Positions 52,240 through 61,113 are shown, numbered from the stretch's first letter. The stretch is DNA of 64,000 bases from Hoyosella sp. YIM 151337 (GCF_026041215.1 NZ_JAPEIQ010000030.1:217703-281702); one strand, 5' to 3'. Notes: generated from the sequence alone by a model not told the origin. Program-made: numbers and translations.

Positions 52240-54048
52240 CTAAGGTGTGACCGCGCGCAGGAACCGGCCCGAGACGGCAACCGCCGGTGCCGATGAGTCT
52301 GCGCCCTCCACGAACGTTGCGAACGCGATATCGTCCGCAATACCAACGAACCAGCCGTTTGATGGGCCTCCGCCCACCTCAGCGGTGCCGGTCTTTCCCC
52401 CAAGCCCGCTGATATCCGCCAGCGCTGTCGCGGTTCCGCTGCTGACTGTTTCACGCATCATCTGGCGTATTGCCGCAACAACTTCCTCCGGTAGGGGCTG
52501 AGGCGCGACGTCGGCCGTCGTCTCCGCCTCCTCGACCAGACTGGGCGTCACCATCGTCCCGTTGTTCGCCAGCGATGCGACGGCGACCGCCATCCCAAAC
52601 GGGCTGGCAAGGACTTCCCCCTGCCCGATCGCGGCTTCGACTCGCGCTGGTCCAGCCTCGGTCACAGGCACATTTCCTGTGACGGTGGTAAGGCCGGGTA
52701 TATCGAAATCGGCCCCCAGCCCCAGGGCCTGCGCGGTGTCCGTCAGCGCACTGGCGTCAAGCTGAACCGCGAGCATGCCCTGGGTGGTGTTGCACGAGCG
52801 TGCGAAGGCCGTGTGCAGCGGCACCTGACCGAGGTCAAAACCCTCGTCGTTCGGAATTGTCCGGCCTTCAATCGTCGCGACCCCAGGGCAGGGCATGACC
52901 TCGTCAGCTGATGTAATGCCAGCGTTGAGCGCTGCAGATGTCGTCACAATTTTGAACGTTGAACCAGGCGCGTACATGCCAGTAAGGGAAACGGGGCCTT
53001 CGCTGTCGGCCGCTGAATTTTGGGCAACAGCAAGGATCCCGCCGGTCGATGGCTGGATCGCGACCAGCATCGCGGGACGCTCTTCACCGTCGACCGCTTC
53101 TTGCGCGGCTTGCTGTAACTCAAGGTCGAGCATGGTGGGAATATTCGCGACCTCTCCCGCGTCCCGCCCAGCGACACGTTCAGTCGATTCGGGGTTGCTC
53201 GCGGTGACCACCCAGCCTTGCTCGGCCCGCAGAGCCTCTTCCCACACCTCCGGGAGGCCCCGCAGGGCGGGGGAGGTGAGCGAGCGATCAGCGGTCAGCA
53301 GCCGGCCCTGCTCGCTCAACTGGACGCCATCAATCTCACTAAGTTGCGTGCGTATCGGAGCGATGTCATCTTCGCGCAGTGTCACCACGACGTAGTCTTG
53401 GTCGGGCGCTTCGGCCATGCCCTCCTGAATAGACGCAGCGGTGATTGTGGGCGCGGCGTCTGACACGAGCGCTGCGACCGCCGCGGCGCTATCCTCGGCG
53501 CCACTCTCCAGGCTGATCACGGTGACGGTCTGCCACGTCATCAGCGGTGATTCGTTGCGGTCGACGATTGGAGTGTCGTAGTCCAGCAGGTCTGCGTATA
53601 CGAGTCGGCCACCTTCGTTCAGGCGGGTGTCGAGCACCTCGGGGGCCCATTGGATCCGAAATCCGGCTTCCGTTTCAGCGACGTTCGCAATTCCTACAGT
53701 TTCCGCGAGGCGCTGTTCACCGAGGTCCCACACCGTAATTGTCTGCGCGGGGCTGTCCGCGCCTTCGCCAGCGCTGATGCTCATAGTGCGGGCAGCGCCC
53801 GCCATCCCGTCCAGGCTGGCTTGTAGCGCTCTCGCTGCAGCTTCTGGGTCAGTTGTAAGCTCTGCCGCCGTGGTGACGTCACCGGCGTTAACGGCCTCGG
53901 CGAACGCTTCGAGCGTTTCCTGGCGCTCGTCGGTAAAAAGCCCGCACGATACCGTCACGCTGACCAGCGCGGCCGCGATACCTGCCGAAACGGTCCTGCG
54001 GACGATCCTGGAGGCGGATGGCGAACGGGTCGGTCGCTGGGCTCGCAT
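52240..54048 (-). CDS. Class B penicillin-binding lipoprotein (NTF2-like + transpeptidase)
   Basis: 602 aa. Lipobox VTVSC near residue 36. N-terminal NTF2-like/MecA_N domain (ETLEAFAEAVNAGDVTTAAE), a PBP dimer-type domain, then the transpeptidase domain: S363TFK, S418CN and K552TGTAE, with GQGEVLASPFGMAVAVASLA. It matches mycobacterial PbpLipo (Rv2864c-like). Crosslinks peptidoglycan at the membrane surface. ATG 54048; the frame upstream to 54123 is polar and unneeded. The IS607-like remnant begins about 100 bases upstream of it. Confidence 0.93.
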   Translation of the reverse strand: MRAQRPTRSPSASRIVRRTVSAGIAAALVSVTVSCGLFTDERQETLEAFAEAVNAGDVTTAAELTTDPEAAARALQASLDGMAGAARTMSISAGEGADSPAQTITVWDLGEQRLAETVGIANVAETEAGFRIQWAPEVLDTRLNEGGRLVYADLLDYDTPIVDRNESPLMTWQTVTVISLESGAEDSAAAVAALVSDAAPTITAASIQEGMAEAPDQDYVVVTLREDDIAPIRTQLSEIDGVQLSEQGRLLTADRSLTSPALRGLPEVWEEALRAEQGWVVTASNPESTERVAGRDAGEVANIPTMLDLELQQAAQEAVDGEERPAMLVAIQPSTGGILAVAQNSAADSEGPVSLTGMYAPGSTFKIVTTSAALNAGITSADEVMPCPGVATIEGRTIPNDEGFDLGQVPLHTAFARSCNTTQGMLAVQLDASALTDTAQALGLGADFDIPGLTTVTGNVPVTEAGPARVEAAIGQGEVLASPFGMAVAVASLANNGTMVTPSLVEEAETTADVAPQPLPEEVVAAIRQMMRETVSSGTATALADISGLGGKTGTAEVGGGPSNGWFVGIADDIAFATFVEGADSSAPAVAVSGRFLRAVTP

Positions 54049-54155
54049 ACAGCCATACCACCACGCGATCTTGGTTCTGTCGAGAGCGATTGTGTCTCGG
54101 CGGCGTCCAGTCGATCCGCACACCGCGCGAGGCGAGAGAGGTCATGTTTTGTCAG

Positions 54156-54268
54156 ACCCCTCTGTCAGAGTGGTCGTTGTGGAGTACCGCGACCGTGTGC
54201 CCCGTTTCGGGGTCGAGCACCTCGAAGTTGCCCTGTCCGCACGGGGCCGCCGGATTGTGGTGACCGTC
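54156..54268 (+). pseudogene. Fragment of an IS607-type serine recombinase (TnpA/OrfA)
   Basis: The frame reads VVVVEYRDRVPRFGVEHLEV then ALSARGRRIVV, the conserved EYRDRxxRFGVEHLEAAL region of IS607 serine resolvase-type transposases. Nothing upstream or downstream in this frame continues the protein. Only about 38 codons remain, and the catalytic N-terminus is missing. Paired with the tnpB remnant that follows. Confidence 0.75.
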
Positions 54269-54300
54269 ATTCAAGTCGAAGCGTTCCGGCCCAGGCGTTT

Positions 54301-55282
54301 GCGTTCACCACCGGCACGATCTGCGTCGAACTGGGCCGTCGTCACGTGACACTGCCCCGGCTCGGGACGCTGCGGGTGCATGAGTCGACCCGTAAACTCG
54401 CCCGCCGCCTCGAAGCAGGGACGGCACGGCTGCTGTAAGCCACGGTGCGGTTCGAGCGTGGCCGGTGGCTGGGTGAGTTTCACCTGCCTGGTTGAGCGTG
54501 CCGCCGCACGTCCGGTGCACGTGAAGCGCCTCGCGCCGGTGGTTGGTGTTGATCTCGGTGTGAAGGACCTGATCGTCGCGGCCACACCCGACGGCCGGGA
54601 GGTCCTGCGCGTCACCGCGCCCAGGGAGTTGAAGCAGGCCGCACGCAAGTTGCGGGCATTGCAACGTAAAGCCGCGCGGCAGCAAGGACGGTGGGACACG
54701 GTCGCTGAGGCCAGGCGGGAACCGTCGAACGCGTGGCTGAGTACTCAGCAGGTCATCGCGAAACAGCACATACGGGTGGTGAACTTGCGCCGGGATCGGC
54801 TGCATAAGCTGACCACCTGGCTCGCCCAGTCCTTTGGCGTGATCGGTACCGAGACGCTAGCGGTGAAGAACATGATGACCGCCGGTGGTGCCCGCAAGAA
54901 GGGTTTGAATCGTTCGATCGCTGATGCTGGTTTGGGTGAGCTCTCCCGCCATCTCGCTTACAAGACCTCCTGGTACGGGTCAGTTCGCGTACAGGCTGGC
55001 AGGTGGTATCCAAGCTCGAAGACGTGTTCTGGTTGCGGTTCGGTGAAAGCCAAGCTGACCCTGTCAGAACGCCGATACGTCTGCGACAACGAGCACTGCG
55101 GGTTGGTGATCGATCGTGATCTCAACGCCGCAGTGAATCTCGCGCGCTTAGCGCGAGCGGAGCAGAGTGCCTGCTTCGACAATGGTGGAGCCGACCGTAA
55201 GACGACCGTTCCGGCGGCGCTGGTGGCTGTGAAACTTGAATCCAGCAATGGAAGCGCCTCCCCGCAAGGCGAGGCTGTCTAA
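54301..55282 (+). pseudogene. tnpB: TnpB (IS605/IS607 OrfB) with stop and frameshift
   Basis: RuvC-like RNA-guided nuclease family. N-terminal part in one frame (FTTGTICVELGRRHVTLPRL, GTLRVHESTRKLARRLEAGT) reaches an in-frame TAA at 54436. It continues as ATVRFERGRW, then a one-base insertion near 54467 shifts to the frame SFTCLVERAAARPVH. That frame holds the catalytic motifs GVDLGVKD (Asp), GTETLAVKNM (Glu), the zinc finger CSGCG...CDNEHCG, and DRDLNAAVNLARLA (Asp). The catalytic half is intact from about 54477, but the N-terminal half is broken and the extreme N-terminus absent, so a functional product is unlikely. Confidence 0.85.
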
Positions 55283-55309
55283 TGCATCAGAGCACACTCA
55301 CGTTTGCTC

Positions 55310-55729
55310 ACCAGAAGGCAACGGTAACCGCGAGCATGCCCTGCAGCAGGAACTCGCACGCAAACTACCTGGTCAGATGGCTCCCCTGGTGGGAACCGCC
55401 GCAGTTCACGCAAGCCACGTCGGCCCGACCACCATGTTCATACCCGGGCTTCCCAAGGTGCCGTGGCGCACAAGCATGCTCGGCGAGACACAGATCGTCG
55501 AGCGCGACGGCACCATCCTCGCCCGGCTGTCGGAAGCCGACGGTGAGGGCGACATCGCGGCCACGATCGCATGGGAGCGGCTTCACCGCCCGATCCGATC
55601 AAGGACCAGTACTGGATTCCTGCGATGACCGTTTCTGTGCGAGCGCCGTGGGATCTCGCCAATATCCACGGCAAAGTGAACTATCAGCTGCGCAGAGCAC
55701 TCGGCCGCCATATCGAGAAGCAGTGGTGA
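55310..55729 (+). pseudogene. Truncated, frameshifted carbon-nitrogen hydrolase (nitrilase family)
   Basis: The frame from about 55310 reads LQQELARKLPGQMAPLVGTA, AVHASHVGPTTMF, RTSMLGETQIVERDGTILAR and LSEADGEGDIAATIAWERL, the C-terminal third of a nitrilase-type hydrolase. A frame change near 55585 continues with PDPIKDQYWIPAMTVSVRAP and WDLANIHGKVNYQLRRALGR, ending TGA 55729. The N-terminal two thirds with the Glu-Lys-Cys triad is missing; the truncation point coincides with the end of the IS607-like remnant. Confidence 0.75.
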
Positions 55730-56151
55730 AAATGTTTGACCTGCAAGAATGCGACGCGTCGTTCTTTGAGACTGCCCCGACAGTCCGGTCGTTCAGCCTT
55801 GATCTCCCCGTTCCGGCTGCTCAGGTATGGGAGGGGCTGAGCAGCGACACCCCTCTTGCGTGGTGCAGCCTGCTAAGCAACGGTCGCTACACCTCGCGCC
55901 GGCCGTTCGGAGCCGGTACGAACCGTGAGATCACCGTTGCGCGGATGCTTGACCTCTGCGAGGAATTCTTCCGCTGGGAAGAAGGCAGGCGCCACTCGTT
56001 CTGGGTAATGCAAGCGAGCCTTCCGATGTTCCGGCGCTTCGCCGAGGACTACCTCGTCGAACCGACGGCCACCGGATGCCGCTTCACCTGGACGTTCGCG
56101 TTCGAGCCACTCCCTGCCTTAGCGCGGCCAAACGTCGCGGCCGGACTGTAA
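55726..56151 (+). CDS. SRPBCC (polyketide-cyclase-like) family protein
   Basis: 141 aa from GTG 55726 (139 from ATG 55732). START/SRPBCC fold signature: TVRSFSLDLPVPAAQVWEGL, then SDTPLAWCSLLSNGRYTSRR, PFGAGTNREITV, FFRWEEGRRHSFWVMQASLP and PTATGCRFTWTFAFEP. GTG 55726 overlaps the stop of the broken nitrilase (GTGA), so the pair was once translationally coupled. The C-terminal helix of the fold looks shortened (ends ARPNVAAGL), so the gene may be 3'-truncated. Confidence 0.75.
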   Translation: MKMFDLQECDASFFETAPTVRSFSLDLPVPAAQVWEGLSSDTPLAWCSLLSNGRYTSRRPFGAGTNREITVARMLDLCEEFFRWEEGRRHSFWVMQASLPMFRRFAEDYLVEPTATGCRFTWTFAFEPLPALARPNVAAGL

Positions 56152-56337
56152 TTCACGCCAGTCATGGCGTCCCTCAAGCAGTGCACGCAGCGTCACCTCG
56201 TCTCCGTAGGTCGTCTGCAACCGGGTGACGTCAACCATTCCCACGTCGGCGCCGCACCCGATCAAGCCGACCGCGAGGGCCACAACCCGGTATACCGGTG
56301 CTATGGCGATATTAAGAACGCCTCCCACGGAACTCAC
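56119..56337 (-). CDS. Doubtful small ORF with one hydrophobic segment
   Basis: 72 aa; a hydrophobic stretch (LNIAIAPVYRVVALAVGLIG) then VTRLQTTYGDEVTLRALLEG. Third-position GC is high, but the opposite strand is equally biased. No ribosome-binding site stands out. It overlaps the end of the SRPBCC gene by 33 bases. Possibly a gene remnant. Confidence 0.25.
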   Translation of the reverse strand: MSSVGGVLNIAIAPVYRVVALAVGLIGCGADVGMVDVTRLQTTYGDEVTLRALLEGRHDWRELQSGRDVWPR

Positions 56338-56773
56338 TATTACGGTTCACCCCGATCATGGCCACCCCAGTTCGCTATGGCCTTCGAGAGAATTGGTTGG
56401 CGGCCAGCCCTCGGCGAAGCCCTACGTCCTACCGCATGAGCTCGGGATTGATGGCGCTCTGGGGGAGAGGATCCTGGCCTGGACGGACTGCTTCCAAAGG
56501 TTCTTTGTGCAGGAGGTCGATGATTTTACGTCGCGGCCGCTCTGGCTTCCGGGGATAGACGTATACGGCTGGTACGACGAGGGCTACGCGATAATTGCAG
56601 CGCTTCGTATCCAATTCCCGGATGTGCACGTCAAACCTGAATTTGCACAGTACGTCTTTTCGGTCAATGAGCGCCGAGAAAGCGCTGGACTCGCGCCGGT
56701 TAGCCTTCCAGGCGAACCTAAACCTGGGCACATACCCGTCTCCGAGGTACTGCATCAAAAGCGTCCTGACTAG
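56303..56773 (+). CDS. Hypothetical protein, 156 aa
   Basis: No signal or transmembrane helix. Protein-like segments: ELTITVHPDHGHPSSLWPSR, LGERILAWTDCFQRFFVQEV, YGWYDEGYAIIAALRIQFPD. The layout (short beta start, 'LWPS', then a helical segment with W and a C-terminal helix) recalls a family of small actinobacterial proteins often found near toxin or mobile loci, but I cannot name it. Codon use is less GC-rich than in core genes. ATG 56303 is the best internal start. Confidence 0.6.
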   Translation: MAILRTPPTELTITVHPDHGHPSSLWPSRELVGGQPSAKPYVLPHELGIDGALGERILAWTDCFQRFFVQEVDDFTSRPLWLPGIDVYGWYDEGYAIIAALRIQFPDVHVKPEFAQYVFSVNERRESAGLAPVSLPGEPKPGHIPVSEVLHQKRPD

Positions 56774-56880
56774 GCGCCAGTTGCTGCAGCTACCGCGCGC
56801 AGCAACATCGCCCGCACCGGAGGCACAGATGCTCTGGTGAAGTGGTTGTACCGGTCGGGGTGCACTATACGGTGACCTGG

Positions 56881-57135
56881 TCAGTCTTCTTCGATTCTCA
56901 GATCCATGTAGTAGTTGCCATCGCTGCGGTTACCTGGCGCCGGGATGGACTCGACGTCGGTAGGGATCTCAATCGCTTCCTGGTCGGGGTCGACGCCTTC
57001 GAGTGAGTCACGTAGGAAATCTTCGACGGACACCGGAGGTGGCCCCTCGATTATTGGTTCTTCGGGATCAAATAGGTCCCATTCTTCTGGGGCGAGTTGC
57101 GGGTCCCCGTGCTCGTCACCGTTCTGATGTGACAT
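56881..57135 (-). CDS. Small acidic hypothetical protein
   Basis: 84 aa, very acidic (EEWDLFDPEEPIIEGPPPVS, VDPDQEAIEIPTDVESIPAP). A strong AGGAGG precedes ATG 57135. No cysteine, no membrane segment. It could be a DNA-mimic-like or immunity-like protein by charge alone. Divergent from the cold-shock-like gene. Confidence 0.6.
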   Translation of the reverse strand: MSHQNGDEHGDPQLAPEEWDLFDPEEPIIEGPPPVSVEDFLRDSLEGVDPDQEAIEIPTDVESIPAPGNRSDGNYYMDLRIEED

Positions 57136-57228
57136 TTCTGCCTCCTACTTCGCCATCTACGGTTATACATACAGATTTCCCGCAACTAGTTCAACCGCCC
57201 GTCACGTTACGAAGCAGTATAGTGAAGT

Positions 57229-57588
57229 ATGCGATCCGTGGGAATTGTACGATTTTGGGATATCGATCCGGGCTGGGGTGTAATTGACTCACCCGATACG
57301 CCTGGAGGATGCTGGATTCATACTTCAACCCCGTCGACAGCGCGTCATAATGGTATGGAACCAGGCCGCATGGTCAACTTCACCTGGCGACGGGTCCCCG
57401 GTCAAGGCGTGCAGGATGGATACGATTATGTCGCAACTGATGCGTGGTATATCGAGGATGAGCCGGTCCGTAGACAACACCACACCAAGAAAGGGGCTTA
57501 CTCGTCACGCCTGACAATTATCTACGGTGAAGAATCGCCGAAGTTTGATGAAGGTCCCATTGAGGACCTGCCTCGGAACCACTCGTAG
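57229..57588 (+). CDS. Cold-shock-domain-like protein with C-terminal extension
   Basis: 119 aa. GIVRFWDIDPGWGVIDSPDT, then PGGCWIHTSTPST, EPGRMVNFTWRRVPGQGVQD and GYDYVATDAWYI follow the five-strand cold-shock OB-fold (G.V.WF....GWGVI... and the later vE.....G). The canonical RNA-binding aromatics are partly changed (RFWD, WIHT). About 40 residues are added at the C-terminus. DNA here is clearly AT-richer than the core genome, suggesting acquisition. Confidence 0.7.
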   Translation: MRSVGIVRFWDIDPGWGVIDSPDTPGGCWIHTSTPSTARHNGMEPGRMVNFTWRRVPGQGVQDGYDYVATDAWYIEDEPVRRQHHTKKGAYSSRLTIIYGEESPKFDEGPIEDLPRNHS

Positions 57589-57688
57589 TGCAAATGGCGT
57601 CTAGAAAACAAGTGGTGGTGATCATGCAGCGAGAATTCGGATGTGAGCGGGCTGCGGCGAAGAAGCCCAGTTTGAGACTGATTGACAA

Positions 57689-58420
57689 TTGTGGATAAAT
57701 ACAGCGGTGCCTGTCACCGATCCTGCAGCGGCGGACTGGGCTGCTGAACGCTTCCAGGGAAACAGCAGCCAGATTTCGGGACAGGTGCCCCTCGGGTTTG
57801 AAGCGTACTGCCGGATCCTGCACCGGCCCGAGTCCAGCAACGACGTCCCGCCGCCGCGGTGGGCCGATATCGCGGCGGAGACCGGGGCTATTGTGCATCC
57901 GGCGGTTCAGTGGCACCGGCTTATTGGCGGCACGGATGCCGATAAAGACCTGTACGCCTCTTGGCGGGGCTTCTCCCCACGCCACGGACAGCTCGACCCT
58001 GATTCGTTCGCCGCGCTCCTACCGCACCTAATGCGCGCAACCATGGATCCCGAAGGAACCGTGTTCGGGTTCTGGTCCGGTCACTTCGATGTTCGCCCCG
58101 GAGGAAGCAGCGGCTTCACTCAGGCCGGATTCGATACTGCGCGCTACACGCTCGCGGGGCGGAAACTCATCCTGCTGCAAGGCAACCTCGCAGCGATGGC
58201 CGAACAGGTCACCCAGCACCCACAAACAGTGGGACGCTTCCCCATGGTGATGTGGCCGCGTGACCGGTCCTGGTACGCGCTGTCTGAGATCGATTTCGAC
58301 TCAACCCTCGTCGGCGGGAGGACAGATCTCATCGAGTCCCTGATAAACGATGTGAAGCTCGAGTCATTCCATGTACTACCCGACCTCGACCTCAGCTGCT
58401 GGGGCGACACCGTGAACTAA
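57689..58420 (+). CDS. Hypothetical protein, 243 aa
   Basis: Soluble protein. Segments: PLGFEAYCRILHR near residue 35, RWADIAAETGAIVHPAVQWH, LDPDSFAALLPHLMRAT, TVFGFWSGHFDVRPGGSSGF, LILLQGNLAAMAEQV and VMWPRDRSWYALSEIDFDST followed by a C-terminal Val/Leu helix. This matches a common actinobacterial hypothetical family (the 'PPGFEAYARVLHP' type) without known function. The TTG at 57689 is uncertain; the first conserved residues are VPVTDPAAADW. Confidence 0.7.
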   Translation: MWINTAVPVTDPAAADWAAERFQGNSSQISGQVPLGFEAYCRILHRPESSNDVPPPRWADIAAETGAIVHPAVQWHRLIGGTDADKDLYASWRGFSPRHGQLDPDSFAALLPHLMRATMDPEGTVFGFWSGHFDVRPGGSSGFTQAGFDTARYTLAGRKLILLQGNLAAMAEQVTQHPQTVGRFPMVMWPRDRSWYALSEIDFDSTLVGGRTDLIESLINDVKLESFHVLPDLDLSCWGDTVN

Positions 58421-58554
58421 AAGATTGAGGAATCTACACAACCCAGATCAGTCAGCACGCGAGGGGATACACAGGGCCCCGGGGCTAACGCTCACCACTC
58501 AGGCGGCGCAGCTTCCTCGGCAGCCAGGACGAAAGCCCGGACAAAGGACCACAT

Positions 58555-58923
58555 ATGGACCGTCCTGTGTATGGGATGCTGAGGCGTATGAGACAGAGCA
58601 GTGAGCTGGCGCGCGCGGTCGCCTTGATACAGCAGGCAGCTCCTCGCTCCCAGCTGCTTTCGGAGCTCTTCGCACAGATCGCTGAACAGGTCCGTTATGA
58701 CGCCGAGGAAGTAGAGCGTGAAGCTCACGCCATGCGCGGGGAATCCGGAGACGACAAGCGGGAGGCCGCGATCGCGTTCCGAGAAGGCGCCGCTCGCACC
58801 CTGCGGGAGGAAGCTCGGCGCTGGATAGAAGTAGCGGGAGCGTTTGCCGACGCACCCTCCGGCCGAGATCTAAATCCCGACAACTTCGCATATGTCAAGA
58901 TTGGCCGAGGCACCCGAACATGA
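58555..58923 (+). CDS. Helical hypothetical protein, 122 aa
   Basis: Mostly alpha-helical and charged: SELARAVALIQQAAPRSQLL, QIAEQVRYDAEEVEREAHAM, REAAIAFREGAARTLREEAR. No signal or cysteine. Possible starts are 58555, 58576 and 58588. No family recognised. Confidence 0.55.
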   Translation: MDRPVYGMLRRMRQSSELARAVALIQQAAPRSQLLSELFAQIAEQVRYDAEEVEREAHAMRGESGDDKREAAIAFREGAARTLREEARRWIEVAGAFADAPSGRDLNPDNFAYVKIGRGTRT

Positions 58924-59262
58924 ATGCCGAAGTTTCCGATGCCGGAGATGAAACGCTGCCAAGTAGCAACCGGGGCGCACATACCCACGATGTGCGAAGG
59001 TCAATAGTGCCCAATACGCGTCGCACACAGCGCTTTCGGCTCAGTAGCGTCTGAAGGTCATTTTCCGGGAGTTCGAGCACACCGTTGATCGCGAATACCG
59101 TGAGCTTCCACGGACTCCTGCCGGCGTGGCGTGGCGTGGCGTAAGTACGACTGCGACGTCCATATTCCCTAGCGTTCTTCGTCGGCGAGGGATTTCCTTC
59201 CATACGTGCAGGGCCGAGTTTTCCCGAACTTCTGATTCGTCAGAGGGTGTTCGGCGGAACGG
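58924..59262. other. Intergenic stretch without a recognisable gene
   Basis: 339 bases with only short overlapping frames on both strands and no strong translation signal. GTGGCGTGGCGTGGCGT near 59125-59141 is a short tandem repeat (GGCGT units). Confidence 0.4.
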
Positions 59263-59490
59263 CTACGCGGAGTCACGCGGGTTTCCCGTCGACTCGCTGG
59301 ACCGGCAGCCACGTCTCAAGTGTGCGCGCGAGCGAGCCGAGAAGCCGGTCCCCGAAAACGCGATCTTCATGGCACACAACCCAAACCAGACTGCCCGCGC
59401 GATTACAAAGAAGACCACCCCCACGAACGCACCCATGAGGAGGGTCGCACCGAAGACCGCAAACTGATGAGTCACAACCCTCCTCTCCAT
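59263..59490 (-). CDS. Small single-helix membrane protein
   Basis: 75 aa from ATG 59490. One transmembrane helix (FAVFGATLLMGAFVGVVFFV, residues ~9-30) and a basic C-terminal tail. AGGAGG-like GGAGAGG at the start region. Function unknown. Confidence 0.45.
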   Translation of the reverse strand: MERRVVTHQFAVFGATLLMGAFVGVVFFVIARAVWFGLCAMKIAFSGTGFSARSRAHLRRGCRSSESTGNPRDSA

Positions 59491-59603
59491 CACCGGACAG
59501 TACCTTTGCACGTTCGGGGAACGTCGTTAAGAAATATCCGGCGCGGCTAAGGGCCGACTGGATGGCGTGCGCGCTTGGCAGGCCCGCTGCACTCGGATCG
59601 CGG

Positions 59604-59885
59604 CTAGACCGAGGCGGCCTCGCTGTCAGCCGCCCGCCGGATGGCGAAGTGCCGGGAGGCCCCGACGGTGACTCCCAGCCCTGCAATGACAATTGCAGTT
59701 ACCGCGACGAACACCGGCGATGAGGTGGTGAAGCCGCTCCACCAGGCGACGGCAACGCCTGCGCCAGTGCTGAGCACGGCACCGAGCGGAAGCACTATCG
59801 CGAGCCACCGCACGGTCGGCGCGCGGATCACCAGCCTTGGTGTTCGGCAGACGGCCCATTCCCGACAGACCGCGATAATGCGCAC
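59604..59885 (-). CDS. Small membrane protein with two helices
   Basis: 93 aa. Hydrophobic stretches WLAIVLPLGAVLSTGAGVAV and PVFVAVTAIVIAGLGVTVGA separated by a short polar loop (WWSGFTTSS). Arg-rich ends. No family recognised. Confidence 0.5.
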   Translation of the reverse strand: MRIIAVCREWAVCRTPRLVIRAPTVRWLAIVLPLGAVLSTGAGVAVAWWSGFTTSSPVFVAVTAIVIAGLGVTVGASRHFAIRRAADSEAASV

Positions 59886-59980
59886 TCTGGGCGCACCAGG
59901 GTAGTCCCCGCACCAAGCAGCACTGCTGCTGATGCGGGGACTTCAGTCGTAGCTACTGGCAATCTGATGCATGCATGCTG

Positions 59981-60340
59981 TCAGGTGGGTGCAAAGCCGT
60001 AATACTCAAAGGAGATCACAGCGGCGCAGAGGATGCCTCCCAGTGTGAGTGCCGTGAACACGTATCCCCAAGCCGCTTTCCGCGCTCGGGGGACGCAGGC
60101 CAGTGCCAACGCAGGTAGGGCTAGCACTGCTAGTAAGAGTAACCAGCTGCCCCAATAGGAGGTCGGCACCTCAGTAGATGAATCACGAAGCCCATGCGGG
60201 GTCGCGCTGGGGACGGGAACGTCAAAGACGTCCATCATGGCCAGGGTCGCTGGCATATAGAGAAAGACCGCGGCAATAGCTCCTGCGACTAGGCCCCACC
60301 ACACACTCCACCGTCTATTGAGGTGCGCATGGTTACTCAT
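59981..60340 (-). CDS. Small membrane protein with three helices
   Basis: 119 aa. Helices near residues 14-34 (VWWGLVAGAIAAVFLYM), 66-83 (SWLLLLAVLALPALALACV) and 91-111 (GYVFTALTLGGILCAAVIS). AGGAG lies upstream of ATG 60340 (a GTG precedes it by one codon). Function unknown. The neighbours are also small membrane proteins. Confidence 0.6.
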   Translation of the reverse strand: MSNHAHLNRRWSVWWGLVAGAIAAVFLYMPATLAMMDVFDVPVPSATPHGLRDSSTEVPTSYWGSWLLLLAVLALPALALACVPRARKAAWGYVFTALTLGGILCAAVISFEYYGFAPT

Positions 60341-61112
60341 CACTGTCTACTCCTGCCTTTGGCCCTCCCACGTGTATAGGGAACTTGCCCCCAGGAAAGG
60401 TCTTGCGGGGCCCAGGCGTTCACCTTCAACTCCTGCTTCGACTGCCGTGCCCGCGAGGCCAGAGTACTCATCAAGAACCCAGCCAGCGCAGCCAACCTTC
60501 TCGGACCGATCGCTACCTTTGGGCTCAGGCCAGCTTCAGGAGTTACGGGCCTGATCGCGGCGGGATTAACCACCGCGCCCCCGAAACCACAATATTCGAG
60601 CACAGCAGAACAGTTGGGCTTACCGAGGCGGCAGTTCCAGGCGTGGCTCGATGGTGGGGACGTCACCTGGCCGAGGCGTAGTCCCTGGGCCGTACCTGCG
60701 GGGCTGGGGGTCGTCGAACGGCACGACGTTTCGGATCGCCGCACGCATTTCCTGTATCACTTCGGGTTCTAGCGACTGATTTCGGCTGTTGCTCAGCCCG
60801 TTCAAGACCTCGGACTTCGCGGACATTCAGGAGGACATTTCCAGTTTGCGGAACCACGGTGTACCAGTCGTGCAGCGATGTGTAGCGTCCAGCGAATAGG
60901 TATGTCCGGCCTGGCTCAAGGAGCGTGTCACCTACTTGTCAACGGGTCGGACCGGCTGCCTGGGCGGCCCCCGACATAGCGGCGCACTGTTTTGCGGTCC
61001 ACACCGCAGTGCACGGCGATGGTGCGCAGCCCCGCCCCTCTGCCGCTGGGGCCGGTGACCCAGATTCGGTGCACTTCTTTGACCTCGTTCACATTGACCT
61101 CCCGGAACGCCA
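60341..61112. other. Low-coding region left of the istA fragment
   Basis: Apart from the istA fragment (60928-61113), no convincing gene. A minus-strand frame at 60620-60826 (68 aa, PFDDPQPRRYGPGTTPRPGD) looks partly protein-like, and a plus-strand frame around 60416-60771 stays open without a start codon. Both could be decayed genes. Confidence 0.3.
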
Positions 61113-61113
61113 T
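60928..61113 (-). pseudogene. istA: N-terminal fragment of an IS21-family transposase (istA)
   Basis: 61 codons: MAFREVNVNEVKEVHRIWVT, then IAVHCGVDRKTVRRYV, the N-terminal HTH of IS21 IstA. The DDE catalytic core is missing: the frame stops at 60928. On the same strand as the istB copy but downstream of it, so it belongs to a second, truncated IS21-like element. Confidence 0.75.

Noticed and set aside
54380..54476. Start of an intact TnpB ORF at 54380
   Set aside because: The first ~32 codons are in the wrong frame; the real N-terminal TnpB sequence is in another frame (from 54301) and contains a stop.
59125..59141. CRISPR or tandem-repeat array at GTGGCGTGGCGTGGCGT
   Set aside because: Only three short GGCGT units without spacers; no repeat-spacer pattern exists anywhere in the window.
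60416..60771. A plus-strand protein in the open frame FTFNSCFDCRAREARVLIKN
   Set aside because: No start codon near its beginning, no ribosome-binding site and no family match; at most a decayed fragment.
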